Source: Saccharum officinarum (taxonomy: Eukaryota > Streptophyta > Magnoliopsida > Poales > Poaceae). From it: DNA of 64,000 nucleotides. Under the pieces are notes generated by a model, which saw only the letters and a list, made by a program, of their open reading frames with translations, had not been told where the DNA came from and did not search any database. Shown piece by piece: positions 13,344-25,114 of this stretch; within the stretch, counting starts at the first letter, position 1, and every line of letters starts with the position of its first letter. Both the position numbers and the translations under genes were made by a program. Where the stretch lies: NCBI GenBank assembly GCA_020631735.1, contig CM036162.1:95032401-95096400 (forward strand), written 5' to 3'.

Positions 13344-13650
13344 GCATCATTTTATAAGAGATCATCAACAAAAAAAGAGACATTTGCAAAGAAATTGTGG
13401 GCACCAAAGATCAACTTACCAATATCTTCACCAAGCCACTTGATGAGGAGAGGTTTTGCAAGCTAAGAAATGAGTTGAACACATTGGACTTCTCAAATAT
13501 GTGTTGATGCACCCCCACTATATGACATGCCTCTCCTTCGAGCAAAACAAGGTAAAATTGGTTGTCATGTCATTCATCCTTTTGCTAAGGATTTGTTTAG
13601 TGCATCTAGTCATTTCTTGCATTAAATAGGCTCATTCATGAAACAAAATG
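13344..13650 (+). pseudogene. SIRE/Maximus-type Copia fragment: pol C-terminus and start of 3' noncoding
   Basis: Near-identical in arrangement to 62306-62600 of the young Copia element: AGATCATCAACAAAA, then the RNase H tail that reads FTKPLDEERF, then the stop and the GATGCACCCCC...TCTCCTTCGAGC 3' noncoding start. Only the last ~50 codons of pol remain, with changes. The right part of the same Copia copy resumes at 41703, beyond the inserted Tat element. Confidence 0.8.
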
Positions 13651-13945
13651 AGTTCAGGATACCTTCTTTGGATCCGACTAGGATTGTAACCGCACCATAG
13701 CCATCTCTACCAATATAAAGAGAGGTTGTGGGCACCCCTGTAAGAACGACCAACACAACACAATCAATCCAACGCAAAGGCTAATGCCGACTGGACGTAG
13801 GGTTATTACTCGATCATCGATCGAGGGCCTGAACCAGTATAAATCGATTATCTCTGTGTTCACTATCGAGTTCTAGCACACACTGAAGCCCGAACAACTG
13901 TCCTAGATACCCCCATGGTAGGCTATCAGTGGTCAAACACCGACA
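13651..13945 (+). repeat. 5' LTR of the Tat element, 5'-truncated
   Basis: 295 bp colinear with 41408-41702 of the 3' LTR, including CTTCTTTGGATCCGACTAGG, a TATAAAG box (13714-13720), and an end in CACCGACA. The first ~164 bp present in the 3' LTR are missing. The sequence to the left is Copia, so the left edge was lost after insertion. Confidence 0.8.
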
Positions 13946-13966
13946 GCTGGCGCGCCAGGTAGGGGC
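13946..13966 (+). other. primer-binding site of the Tat element
   Basis: GCTGGCGCGCCAGGTAGGGG directly follows the LTR end. TGGCGC at the start of the internal region is the classic form complementary to a tRNA 3' end. The tRNA species was not determined. Confidence 0.7.
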
Positions 13967-15093
13967 TTTTGGCGCAATCGCAATCAAGAGCTCTACAGAC
14001 TTTGACGACATGATCTTCCTGATGGGATCAACCTTCATCTTTGGATCGTGGGTTTGCAAAGCGAATGATGAGGGCAACCTTCATGGACATCTCGTCAAAG
14101 CTCTGGAAGCCCACGAGGATCTCACTCTTCCAACATGATTAGCCAAAGATCTCGTCAAAAGATTCTCGGGCTTTACGATGCCTGAATCAACTCACGCTCC
14201 AACGACAACCAATCTCGACTTGGTGTCCGGGTCGGGTTCCTCTTCGGAGTCCAATTCAGGTTCTTTTGGAATAATACCGAGTTTTTTTTCCAATTGGACT
14301 CCAGAACGTAGCACCAACTTTTCAAGAGATCAATTCGAATCTACTTCAAGTCCTTTTTAAGAAATTGGGTCATCTCCCAATCGGACTCAACAACGTGGCA
14401 AAGACATACCAAGACTCACTACGAGGCATGACTGGACGGATACAGAAGCTGCAACTTATCAGGGCATAGGAAGGTCTTATGTTAACCGTAACACCTGAAG
14501 ACTGCCTAGTCCACTAGCCAGGTACGTATCCCCTGAACAACAATGTCCAACTAGTTGAATAAGCCATCACTCTACCCTATCAAAAAGGTAGTACACTCCA
14601 TGATGCCAACACTCCAACTAAAGTCCTCAGCAGCAAGGCAAGCCTAGTGCCAGGCCGAGAAGCCTTCATGATCCGGTGACCACTACTGATGCCACCAGTC
14701 ACGCCCGATGTTAGATCTTCAGATGAGTCAGAATTAAACATATCACCCAACGTGCCTGAATACGATAGCGAATCGAAAGGCCAACGACGGACTAGAGAAA
14801 AAAGGAACAAACTGAAAGAAGGTCATAGACACCGTGCCAGACAACGAAAAGAAGCATAGAACACATACAGGATGGAGCTGGCCGAGTACTACAAGAGAAG
14901 ATCAGAAAAAGAAGCCAAAGAAAAAAGTGCAACCAGGGCCCACGAAGCACCATATAACAAGATTCGAGAAGCAATGGAAGAACTCGGAGCAATTTCGCAT
15001 CCCAACGAAGAACAAGAAGGACTCTAAGAGGTTCTTCGGATAGCAGCTCAGAAGGTACATGGTGGAAGAGCTCCTTCCGGGTTTCTTGCCAAG
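13967..15093 (+). other. Tat leader region
   Basis: No intact gene. A Ser-rich ORF (14178-14360, text such as SGSGSSSESNSGSFG) and a Lys-rich ORF (14834-15043) lie between the primer-binding site and gag. They may be remnants of gag N-terminal coding or leader. No domain recognised. Confidence 0.4.
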
Positions 15094-16143
15094 ATGGCGT
15101 CACATGAACAAGATGCGCAAAGTCAAAGAAGGTCCGCTTTTGAGAGATTAGGGTCAAACGAGAGCCAAAATCGAGAAAGAAGGAGAGACAATAACCGGAG
15201 CAACCAAATTGAACGTCCAAGAGAAGAAGGGAGCAGGACATCTCATCACTCACCACCTCGATTCATTCCAAGAACAAATAACAATTGGCCAGAAGAAGGA
15301 GCTGAGTCTGAGCACAGAGAAGTCGGGACACACGATAGGTTCTCATGTTTTTCAAGACGACTCGCATCAATACGGTTGTCTCACAAGTTCAAACCATCAA
15401 ACCACTCCAAGTACGATGGGAAAACCAAGCCAAAATAGTGTCTCAGAATTTACTTGCAATCAATCGAATTAACCGGAGGAGATGTCGATATCAAAGCATT
15501 GTTCTTTCACATGGCCCTAGAAAACATGCCCCTCCAATGGTTCGATAACTTGAACCCGGGGTCAATCAGAGGCTGGGAGGATTTGCAAAGAGCTTTTTGC
15601 GAGAACTTCACAGGCATCATTATGCACCCCATCACACACGCAGAACTAAAAGGACTCAAGCAAAAGAGAGGTGAAAGCCTCAGAGATTACTATCGACATT
15701 TTGGAGAATTACGCGCCCAAGTACATGATATTACTGAATGAGAAGTAATTAAAGCATTTTCCCATGGAATCATGGCTAAGTGGTAGTTTCAAGATTTTTG
15801 CAAAGAAAACCCAAGGAACAATGAAGAATTCAGACGCGCGGTAGAAAATATGATTATGGCTAAAGAAAAGACGAAGGAAAGGTTCCCAGACAGAAATAAC
15901 CGAGAAAACAACAGAGATAACTCGGACCGAAGAAATTTCCAAACGTGGGTCATTCAGATAGGAAACGTGAACCAGACAACACCATCGCCATGGCCAACAA
16001 GACAAAAAAAAATCTCAAGATTCAGGAGATTCGAGGATATTGAAAATATGCACAGTATATGGCACCCTCAAGAAAACCACACAACTGGGGACTGCCGAAT
16101 CTTCATTGATTGGTATGCAAGAAAAGGAAAAAAACAAAAATAA
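15094..16143 (+). pseudogene. Tat gag remnant
   Basis: Begins MASHEQDAQSQRR, a basic, disordered N-terminus, and after a frame change continues with the retrotransposon gag core LQWFDNLNPGSIRGWEDLQR (about 15532-15590), then SLRDYYRHFGELRAQV. Gag forms the particle that packages element RNA. Stops occur near 15438, 15741 and 15786. Near 16040-16140 a Cys/His stretch (HSIWHPQENHTTGDC) resembles the usual zinc-binding tail. The next domain is protease at 16422. Confidence 0.75.
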
Positions 16144-16421
16144 GCAAGAGGATAATGGAAAGAATGACGAAGACAACACATAAGACAAAGGATTCCAGCA
16201 GCCTAAGGGAACGGTTGCTATAATTTTTTTCTGGGATTCCAGGCTCTAGAAGCAAGCACCAAGACAAACTGGCTCTCCACAACATCATGGTAGCCGAATC
16301 AGCAGTCCTAAGGTACCTAAATTGGTCACAATACCCAATCTAATTTTCAAGAGAAGATCAATGGACAAGCGTTGGAAATGCCAGCCTATATCCACTAGTC
16401 CTAGATCCAACCATAGCAGGG

Positions 16422-17080
16422 ATGACGGTCACTAGAGTTCTGATCGATGGAGGAGCTGGACTCAACATCATATTTTTAGAAACAATAAAAAAGATAGGGC
16501 TAGATCTTGCCGAGTTGATCACCCCAATAGGAATACCGTTCTATGGAATAGTACCCGGCAGAGCATCCATGCCACTTAGACAAATCACCTTGCCAATCAC
16601 GTTTGGAACACAAGCAAACTACCGTACCAAATTCATCCAATTTGAAGTTGCAGACTTTGAAGCACCATATCATGCCATCCTCAGAAGACCTGCGCAGCAA
16701 AGTTCATGGCTATACCTCACTACCCATACCTCCTGCTCAAGATGTCAAGTCCTCATAGAGTACTCTCCCTCAGAGGAAACTTGAACTGTGCCTTCAATTG
16801 TGATATTCAAGCAATCCAAATCACAGCAAAAACACAAGCAGCCGACGGCAGAGAAGAAATTACCACCATTGTCGTACAGATGGACCTGGAGGAGCTAGAA
16901 ATCCCAGCAAAGAAACCTAGCATCCTCGCACCTCAGAAAGAAGCCGATGTAAAGAAAATCGACCTGGGTACTGGTTATCCTGAGAAGACAGCGACCATCA
17001 GTGCCCACCACTCAGCTAAATAGGAACTCGCGCTCACCAACTTTCTTCGGGACAACAAAGATATCTTCGCTTAGAAGCTG
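16422..17080 (+). pseudogene. Tat aspartic protease remnant
   Basis: The active-site region reads VLIDGGAGLNIIF, the Tat form of the D-(S/G)-G motif in which aspartate is followed by Gly-Gly. It is followed by a strand-rich segment ending DFEAPYHAILRRPA, the usual end of this domain. The protease cuts the gag-pol polyprotein. A frame change near 16700 moves the linker to RT into another frame, where GREEITTIVVQMDLEE is visible. Confidence 0.75.
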
Positions 17081-17086
17081 GCCAAC

Positions 17087-17990
17087 ATGCCAGGTGTCCC
17101 AAGAGAGTTGGCTGAGCATAGAATTGATGTCAATGAAGGCTCCAAACCAATTAGGCAACAGTTGAGAAGATTCTCACTAAACAAAAAGGAAGCAATCAAG
17201 AAAGAGATTACAAAATTAATGGCAGTCGGTTTTATAAAAGAAATTCTTCATCCAGATTGGCTAGCAAACCTTGTTCTAGTATAGAAAAAGAATACGGCAT
17301 AATGACGCATGTGCATCGATTACACGGATCTTAACAAACATTGCCCAAAGGACCCGTTCGGGTTACCGCGAATTGATCAAATTATCGATTCAACAGCAGG
17401 ATCTGCTCTACTATCTTTCCTCGATTGTTACTCAGGATATCATCAAATTACATTAAGAGAAGAAGATCAGAGCAAGACATCTTTCATTACTCCTTTTGGC
17501 GTCTATTGTTATAAAACCATGCCCTTTGGGCTCAAGAATGCAGGCGCTACCTATCAAAGAGCTATCCAAACATGCCTCGAAGAACAAATTGGCAACAACG
17601 CGAAAGCTTATGTCAATGATGTGGTGGTAAAGACAAAGAACCCAGACATGCTGATAAAAGATTTGAAGCAGACTTTTGAAAATCTAAATAAATAGAAGTG
17701 GAAATTAAACCCAAACAAGTGTGTTTTTGGAGTACCTTCAGGACAACTACTTGGATTCCTGGTCAGTAATCGGGGAATAGAAGCAAGCACCAAACAAATC
17801 CAAGCAATAATAGAAATGGCACGCCCGTGCAGTGTAAAAGATATTCAAAAATTGACAGGAAGCATGGCAGCCCTCGATCGCTTCATCTCATGACTTGGCG
17901 AAAAAGGACTCCCTTTCTTCAAGCTACTAAAAAAGATAGACAAATTTGAGTGGATAGAAGAAGCTAAGGAGGCTTTTGAAAGCCTTAAAA
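17087..17990 (+). pseudogene. Tat reverse transcriptase remnant, catalytic YVDD changed to YVND
   Basis: RT fingers begin EHRIDVNEGSKPIRQQLRRF. The palm contains MCIDYTDLNKHCPKDPFGLP, LDCYSGYHQI and TPFGVYCYKTMPFGLKNAGAT. The catalytic box is YVNDVVVK where gypsy elements have YVDD, so one catalytic aspartate is Asn here. In-frame stops lie at 17282-17284 (before KKN) and 17693-17695. The thumb continues to about 17990 (FGVPSGQLLGFLVSNRGIE). As read, the enzyme would be inactive. Confidence 0.85.
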
Positions 17991-18465
17991 TGTACCTCAC
18001 CTCATCACCTATACTTACACCACTAGAGAAAAACAAAGATACGATGTTATACATATCAGCAACATCTACAGTGGTTAGTACAACAATTGTGGTGGAGAGA
18101 AAAGAAGAAGGGCATGTATACAAAGTACAACGACCAGTATACTACATCAGTGAAGTTTTGGCAGATTCAAAACTACGATACCCGCATGTACAAAAACTAC
18201 TCTATGCCCTCCTAATCACTTCCCGCAAGCTTCGACACTACATTGAAAGCCACAAGATCACCATAATAACAGATTTCCCTCTTGGAGACATCCTACGCAA
18301 TAAAGATGCAACAAGACGCATTTCAAAGTGGGCAGTTGAACTCAAAGCTCTAAATATTGATTTCTCTCCTCGGAAGGCAATAAAATCACAAGCACCCGCA
18401 GACTTCGTGGCCGAGTGGATAGAAATCCAACAACCCGCACTAGATACCTTCCTCGATCATTGGAA
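17990..18465 (+). pseudogene. Tat RNase H domain (first, gypsy type)
   Basis: Reads MYLTSSPILTPLEKNK, then YYISEVLADSKLRYPHVQK, LLITSRKLRHYIESHKI and ends ADFVAEW. This is the degenerate gypsy RNase H that follows RT. It lies in one open frame to 18541 together with the start of the second RNase H. Confidence 0.75.
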
Positions 18466-18963
18466 AATGTACTTTGATGGATCACTCAAGATAGGCGGAG
18501 CAGGTGCAGGAGTTCTTTTCATATCACCAGAAGAAAAATAGCTTAAATACATACTACAAATCATATGGCAAGCCACAAATAATGAAGCAGAATATGAAGC
18601 ACTCATCCATGGGCTAAGAGTCGCGACTTCACTCAGAATTAAAAGGTTGCTTGTCTATGGAGATTCAGCTGTGGTCATCAATCAAGTCAACAAAGACTAG
18701 GATTGTACCAAAAACAACATGGACGCCTATTGTGCTAAAGTACGAAAACTAGAGAAAATTTTCCAAGGACTAGAAATCCTACATGTTCTACGAGATTCAA
18801 ATATCGCAACCGACATCCTCGCAAAGCTAGGATCGGACAGGGCGAAGGTCCCACCAGGGGTATTTGTAGAGGAACTACTATCTCCTTCCATAAAACAACC
18901 CAGTGAGATAACCCCTAAGCCACCAGCACCAACAACCCAGGTCATGGTAATCACCAGATCATA
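18466..18963 (+). pseudogene. Tat second (archaeal-like) RNase H domain
   Basis: MYFDGSLKIGGAGAGVLFIS begins a second RNase H fold, followed by NNEAEYEALIHGL, LLVYGDSAVVINQV and DSNIATDILAKLGS. The D...E...D catalytic set is visible (FDGS, NEAEYEAL, GDSAVV). A second RNase H of this kind between the gypsy RNase H and integrase is an established trait of Tat retrotransposons. Stops at 18539-18541 and 18698-18700 break the frame. Confidence 0.8.
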
Positions 18964-20170
18964 GACTCAAGATTTGACTACATCAAAGAAAATAAACTAC
19001 CAGATAATAAGGAAGAGGCAACCAGAATAATCAGAAGAAACAAAAACTATGTCCTCATAGGTGACAACCTCTACAGAAGAGTCACATCATCAGGAGTACT
19101 TCTTAAATGTATCAGAAGAGAAGAAGAAAAAGAAATCCTAGAAGAAATTCACTCAGGATGCTTGCGGCAAACATGTAGCCTCAAGAACTCTGGTGGGCAA
19201 AACTTTCTGCACCAGGTGTCAAACAGTGCAAAGGTGTCAAATGTTCACAGGGCAAGCCCACATGCCGGCTCATGAACTAATTTGCATCCCTCCCGCCTGG
19301 CCGTTCGCATGCTGGAGGCTAGACCAAGTAGAAACACTCAAAAAGGCCAAAGGTGGTTTTGAATACATCTTCGTCGTAATCGACAAATTCACCAAGTGGA
19401 TCGAGTACAAGCCGCTCGTAAAATATAGCGCAGCAAAAGCAGTCGAGTTCATCCAAGACATCATGCATCATTTCGGAATACCCAATCAAATCATCACAGA
19501 CATGGGTTCCCCTTTTACAGCTATCGAATTCAGAAATTGGGCACAAGACTGTGGCACAAGTATAAATTTTGCGTCAGTCGAACACTCTGAAGCCAATAGA
19601 CAAGTAGAAAGAGCCAATAGACTTATACTAGCCAGTTTAAAACCAAGATTATATGAAGAACTAGAGGACTACGGTGCCAAATGGATTGAAGAACTACCCA
19701 AAGTAGTATGGGGGCTCCGTACTCAAGTAAGCAGAGCAACTAGATACTCACCCTTTTTCCTAGTATATGGATCAGAAGCCGTACTACCAGCAGATTTGAT
19801 CTGGACATCCCCAAAAATAGACCAATACGAAGATGGAGAAGCAGAATAGACTCGAAGATTAGAACTTGACTATACAGAAGAAGTCAGGATAAACACTACC
19901 CTTCAGTCAGCTTGATACCTCCAAGGTCTAAGGCGCCACTACAACAAAAGTACTAAACAACGCTCAGTTCAAATCAGAGACTTAGTACTACGAAGAATAC
20001 AAAAAACTGACGGACGCCATAAACTACTCAGCCCATGGGAAGGTCCTTTTATTGTTGCAAAAATCTCTAGACCAGGCACATACAAGTTAATCACCAAAGA
20101 TGGGGAATAAGTGAAGAATACATAGCATATCAGCCAGCTAAGAAGATTCTACGCTTGAAGAACTCAAGAC
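18964..20170 (+). pseudogene. Tat integrase remnant
   Basis: Upstream text GDNLYRRVTSSGVLLKCI and EILEEIHSG is the start of the zinc-binding domain; a deletion and frameshift near 19180 destroy it. The core keeps FVVIDKFTKWIEYKPL, IITDMGSPFTAIEFRNW (normally DNG) and VERANR, so the D-D-E residues appear to survive, but the Asn beside the second Asp is Met. The C-terminus near 19860-20150 is in fragments (LGPWEGPFIV-like text, about 20030-20050). Integrase inserts the cDNA into the genome. Confidence 0.8.
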
Positions 20171-20259
20171 AAAATTTATGTAACAATAGAAGCAATATGT
20201 AATCAGGATCCATGATCAATGGAATAAAGATAATATTCCTTGCCAACATTTATCTTATT

Positions 20260-20850
20260 ATGATCATTCCTGAGTTATTTTTACAACCAGATGAGAGCAA
20301 AAGAGCTGAAAAGATGCTTGAGCTTGCAATCCCAAAGCCTTTTCAAGCTTGGATGAGAGTAAGGTGGATAAGCCAACACTCAAACCTATCCTAGGTTGTT
20401 TTCATGGCCTGGATGAGAGCCGAAGGCGCTTGACCTACCCTGAGTTGTTTTCACAACCGGATGAGAGCAAAAGAGCTAAAAAGACGCTTGAGCTCGTAAT
20501 CCCAAATCCTTTTCAGGCTTGGGTGAGAGTAAGGCGAATAAGCTAACACTCAAACCTATCCTGGGTTGTTTTCATGGCCTGGATGAGAGCCAGAGGTGCT
20601 CGACCTATCCTAGGTTGTTTTCACAACCGGATGAGAGCAAAAGAGCTGAAAAGATACTTGAGCTCGCAATCCTAAAGCCTTTTCAGGATGGGATGAGAGT
20701 AAGGCAGACAGGCCAACACTCGAACCTATCCTGGGTTATTGCATGGCCTGGATGAGAGCTGGAGGCGCTCGACCTATCTCGGGTTGTTTTCACAACCAGA
20801 TGAGAGCAAAAGTGCTGAAAAGACGCTTGAGCTCGCAATCCATAGAGACA
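20260..20850 (+). repeat. 170-bp tandem repeat array in the Tat 3' region
   Basis: About 3.5 copies. The landmark (G)AGTTGTTTTCACAACC(A/G)GATGAGAG occurs at 20272, 20442, 20612 and 20781, spaced 170, 170 and 169 bp. Each unit also holds a half-unit variant, GGTTGTTTTCATGGCCTGGATGAGAGC. Short ORFs across the array only reflect the repeat. Confidence 0.9.
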
Positions 20851-21335
20851 AGAGCAAAATAGTTGCGAACACACTTGAGCTCGTCCAATCTAGAACTATT
20901 CGGACGAGGGTGGAAATTAAGTCCATACAAGACCTCAATAAGCAAGAAAGTGTGAAAGAAGCCTAAGCTCATCAAAACTACTCCGGATATAAGCAGAAGC
21001 ATCGGTGCTCACCAAGGTTCATGACAAACAAACAATAAAGAAAGCAGACACTAAAAGGAAGCTTTCTTACAAGACAATATAGAAAAGGGCTAATTCTCAT
21101 AATCATCATCAAAAGAAGACAAAGACACCTTTTCAGAATAGAGACAACCTTCGACAACAGAGGATGGATTACACCACAGGGAACTACTCGGATTTAAGGA
21201 AGAACAAAGATTTACATAATGAATTGAACTATTGTGTACATCAATCAACTAGACATACAACTGGGCAGCTCACCCTTCGATCTCCTTTACGCCAACATCA
21301 AAGCGAGGGCTAATAATAGCATGCCCAGGCCACCA
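20851..21335. other. Tat 3' noncoding segment
   Basis: Nothing recognised between the tandem array and the antisense acidic ORF. The sequence is A-rich with no conserved motif. Confidence 0.5.
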
Positions 21336-21815
21336 TCAGATCCTTAACGAGGACCAGCTTCCCATAGACTCGACATCGTCATATTCTGCGGCAAGAACTT
21401 CCCAGTTGACTTCATCTTTGACAATGAGCGCTTCCCAGTCAACTTCGTCCTCACTATCGCTGCTAAGGACGATCAATTTGGCATCAACAGGGCGAGCGGA
21501 GATAGGATTGACCGCAGGAGCAGCCACTAGATCCTCCACCTCCCGCGAAGATGGAGCCGGTTTCGATATCCTGGCAGGCGGAGTCTCCTTCTCTACTAGA
21601 GCCCCAAAAACACTAGGGGATGACGACACCGACGAAGAAGAAGCTGAGGACGAGGAATTTCCGCTCGACGATGTTGCCATAGCCATAGCTCTTGATGGAC
21701 GAGCAAGCGACGAGCGCGGAACTTTACGGACGCAATGCCTTTGGATGAATTTCTTCTTCACCATCTTGGCTATGGCTAAAATCGAAAAGATAGAAGTGCC
21801 AAAAACAATCACCAA
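21336..21815 (-). CDS. antisense acidic, Ser-rich ORF of the Tat element (function unknown)
   Basis: 159 codons on the minus strand, opposite to gag-pol. It has a hydrophobic start (VFGTSIFSILAIAKM), a Ser-rich block and an acidic C-terminus with a near-repeat, DEVDWEALIVK then DEVNWEVLAAE, preceded by VLSSDSEDE. It is probably the last exon, or a separate gene, of the antisense unit at 22577-25109 plus 38912-39562. The plus-strand ORF over the same bases (21406-21831) is its shadow. No function can be assigned. Confidence 0.45.
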   Translation of the reverse strand: MVIVFGTSIFSILAIAKMVKKKFIQRHCVRKVPRSSLARPSRAMAMATSSSGNSSSSASSSSVSSSPSVFGALVEKETPPARISKPAPSSREVEDLVAAPAVNPISARPVDAKLIVLSSDSEDEVDWEALIVKDEVNWEVLAAEYDDVESMGSWSSLRI

Positions 21816-22109
21816 AGGGGCAATTAAATAGGATCAAGCCGTTTCCTCAAGCAGTCCAACAGCCTCCTCGAGCAAAGTCAGATTTAATTTCACCACCTAA
21901 AATCAAGGGCAGAGTCAATACCTTCACCAAAGCCAACACGACGCTTCAGTTTCCAACATTAAATGTGCAGCGCAACCGATGTTAAAGTGGTACACCTTAT
22001 CATGCAGAGCAGCCTAATAGACAGAACAACAGAGTTCACCTTGCTACAATGGAAAATGACAAAACACTTAGACAGTTATCAAGCTGACAAATACAACACA
22101 AGAACCTTC

Positions 22110-22345
22110 TGGGTTGTTTTCATGGCCTGGATGAGTGTCGGAGGCGCTCGACCTATCCTGAGTTGTTTTCACAACCAGATGAGAGCAAAAGAGCTGAAAA
22201 GATGCTTGAGCTCGCAATCCCAAAGCCTTTTCAGGCTTGGATGAGAGTAAGGCAGATGAGCTGACACTCGAACCTATCCTGGGTTGTTTTCACGGTCTGG
22301 ATGAGAGCTGGAGGCGCTCGACCTATCCCGAGTTGTTCTACACTA
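22110..22345 (+). repeat. second block of the 170-bp Tat repeat
   Basis: About 1.4 copies of the unit at 20260-20850. The landmark GAGTTGTTTTCACAACC is at 22160 and a decayed one is at 22330, again 170 bp apart. It is separated from the main array by the acidic antisense ORF. Confidence 0.85.
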
Positions 22346-22576
22346 GATGAAACAACCCGATAGAAATAGCATCAATGCTAGGCAAGATCTACAACAAAGA
22401 GCAAGCTCAGTTGGAGTCACACAAAGGAACCTAGGGTCTGGAAAAACAACTCAGGAAGATTCACACAGGGCATGATATTAAAGACGTATCAAAAGAACCA
22501 GAATTCCTTTACAAAAAGCACAATACAAAATGTGTCTTTACAAAAGAGAGAGATGTGTGCCCGGATACTATAGAAC

Positions 22577-25109
22577 CTAACTATTAGCCTCATCGTCAGA
22601 AGGCGGGAGATGAATATCAAGCTTGTCAGCAATAAAGTTGGTCAGGTCTTCAACTCCAGATTCCGCATTCTCGATGGACTCCAAGTAGTTATCATCATCA
22701 GCGTCCTCCATAAGCTTTTCTAGAGGAACAGACGGTGCAAGAACCCGGACATGAGTCAAAACGTTCTTGACACACGCCTAGACTCCGTTCTTCACAAAGT
22801 TCTAGAGTCGCTCAGGAATCAGGGGAATGAACTCACCCCAGGTCTTCCCATCATCTTTAGAAGTGCGAAGAAGCTTTGCAACAGTTTTGAAAGATTTCCA
22901 CAGTGTAGCAAACCGTTGATCGGATGAAGCCAACTTCTTGGACAAATCATCAATAGTCTTCATCCCCTGCACAAAATCCTAGTTAGCACCAAGCCTAATC
23001 AACTCGGCATGAGCAAGCTCTTCTTCAGCATGAGCCTTTACCTCTTCAGCCCTATTATGGCCAGACCGGACCGATATCTTCATATCTTCAATATCAGTCA
23101 GAAGCACTTGTTTGTCTTTTTGAAGGGCTGAACAAGATAGTAGAGGAAAATCAGACAGAAAGGAGCAAGAAGTAAAAAGAAGGAACAAAATATAAAAGAA
23201 CTCGGAATACCATCACACTCTTTCTTCATAGCCTCCACCTTTTTCAAGGCATCCTAGACCACAGCTTTCCTCTGCTTCTCTGCCTCAATCACCTAAGCAC
23301 GGAGAGCCCTTTCCTTCTGCTGATGTGTTTGACGCTCAATCTCCATCTCGGAACGACAGAGGTCAAGATCCGTCTTCAGAGAACTAATCTCAGAGGTCAA
23401 CTTCTTCTCGGTTTCACTCGAGAAAAAGAAGTTGACATGGTCCCGAGAGAAAGACTAACCGAATAAGGTGAAAGAAAAAAAGAACAAGGCATAAGAAACC
23501 AAGAAGACCAGCAAAATAGTAACTCAAGAAAAACCTACCTGAAGTTTCTCTCCAAAAGAAGTCGCACTAGCCGCTAAAACTCCCCACTCCCTGGTCAACT
23601 CCGACAAGCGAAGGGTGGCATCGAATTCCCGTAACACGTCGTCATCCAAACGCTGACTGCTGATACCAAGGGCAGCAGGAGGAGAGACAGGCTGATGTGA
23701 GGACGACAAGACCAAGGTGGCAACCTGGGCAATAGAAACCCCGGCTACTTCCTCAGACGGACCTACCGCCACGGTCACCATCATCCCTAGAGTAGGCGAC
23801 TCCGCAGCAGCATGTTCGTTGAAAGCCACCATCTCCCTCACCGTCGCCTCGCTAATCGTACATTCTAAATCATGAGACTCAACACATACCGCTGCACCAC
23901 TGGAATGCGAAGGAGACGGCCATGGGATCAAAAAAGGCGTAGGTGAAGATCTATGAGACGACATACAAAAATCAACAATACAAGAAAAATAGAAAGCAAA
24001 CGAAGACAACCCAATCAGGATTCACTTACTTGGTTGACTTCTTCTTCAAACTGAAACCCCCATGTCGGGTTGAAGGTTTCGATGCAGGCATGACAGCAGA
24101 AAAGACATCATCACCATCCCGTGCCAGGAACGGTGTCATCGACAACTGAGCCACAGGAGAACTCAGGTCCGACGACCGCTTACTGCGAAGGGACAAGGAC
24201 AAGTCAAAATAAGTGCCCAAGAACAATAGAAAGGAAACAAAAATACAAATACAACTCACCGACGAGCGTTGAGGGCAGCATCTCCTTCTTCATCCTCCTC
24301 ACCCTCAAGCAACTCGACCACAATACCGTCTGAGAAAGGACAAAGTACTCGGTTGAGAACATGAACAAACTACAAAGACGACAAATTTTTTAAAATCCTC
24401 ACCTAGGAGCATGCAACCTACGACTTGAGTACCTAGACGAGTACTCGGTTGACGAGATTTCTTGATAGAAGATGACCCAGCAGAAGTGTCGTCTGCTCTT
24501 GTCCTCTTGCTGCTACGAGGAGCCCGTGGAACTAGACGAGGGACATACTCAACATATGGGATAGTTTCTGCAATGGAAGCACCAGGAAGGACGATGGTGG
24601 CTTGAGACTTACTGATCGAAGACACTCCCGCAAGGTTCTCCACAACTTTTGCCCTAGAAGAGAGGTCATCAGCAGGGATCGAGTCAATGAAATTTTGACC
24701 AAAATCCTGCGGGTAAAACAACAACAAGAGAGTAAGGAAAATAAAAGTATAAGCAACAAAGGAAATATAAAGAATAAAAGTACTCGCAGAAGAGAAACAA
24801 CTTACAATAGAAGGCAGGTTGTCAGCATGGTACTCTAGGACCGGGTGTGGAACGATGCTCACTCCCTTCAGTATCTTCTTGAGGTGCTCTAGCACCTCTT
24901 CATCAGTTAACTCCAGAGCCGGGACCATACGAGAAGGATCCTCAGCCCTAGAATATTCAAAACCATAGTGTCCCTTTGCCTTCAAGGGTTGAATTCATCG
25001 GCGTAGATAACTGGCGACGATCCCAAGGCCATTCAGCCCTTGCTGCTTCAGAACTCGGATCCTATCTAGCAACGGCTGAATCTTCTTGAGCTCCTCGCTC
25101 GACAGTAAG
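22577..25109 (-). pseudogene. antisense 'putative gypsy type transposon' gene, 3' exons
   Basis: Minus-strand reading continues the gene that starts at 39562, after the Tekay insertion. In order it shows LLSSEELKKIQPLLDRI, GLNGLGIVASYLRR, a stop, then IQPLKAKGHYGFEYSRAEDP, ALELTDEEVLEHLKKILKG and HADNLPSI. An intron, Ser/basic-rich exons (24540-24420) and a Glu/Ala coiled coil (23188-22979, RAEEVKAHAEEELAHAELI) follow. This order matches the grass protein family annotated as Transposase_28. Such genes sit antisense downstream of pol in Tat-type elements; their role is unknown. Stops and the insertion make this copy non-functional. Confidence 0.65.
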
Positions 25110-25114
25110 TTCTT
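25110..25114. repeat. target-site duplication TTCTT, left copy
   Basis: TTCTT lies directly before the 5' LTR start TGTAACACC and is repeated at 38907-38911 directly after the 3' LTR end GTTACA. This fixes both edges of the Tekay insertion. Confidence 0.9.

Noticed and set aside
20260..20850. CRISPR-like array
   Set aside because: Repeats are contiguous 170-bp units in a plant retroelement, not short repeats with unique spacers.
21406..21831. Plus-strand ORF in the Tat 3' region
   Set aside because: Mirror of the antisense acidic ORF; the minus strand gives the more protein-like sequence.
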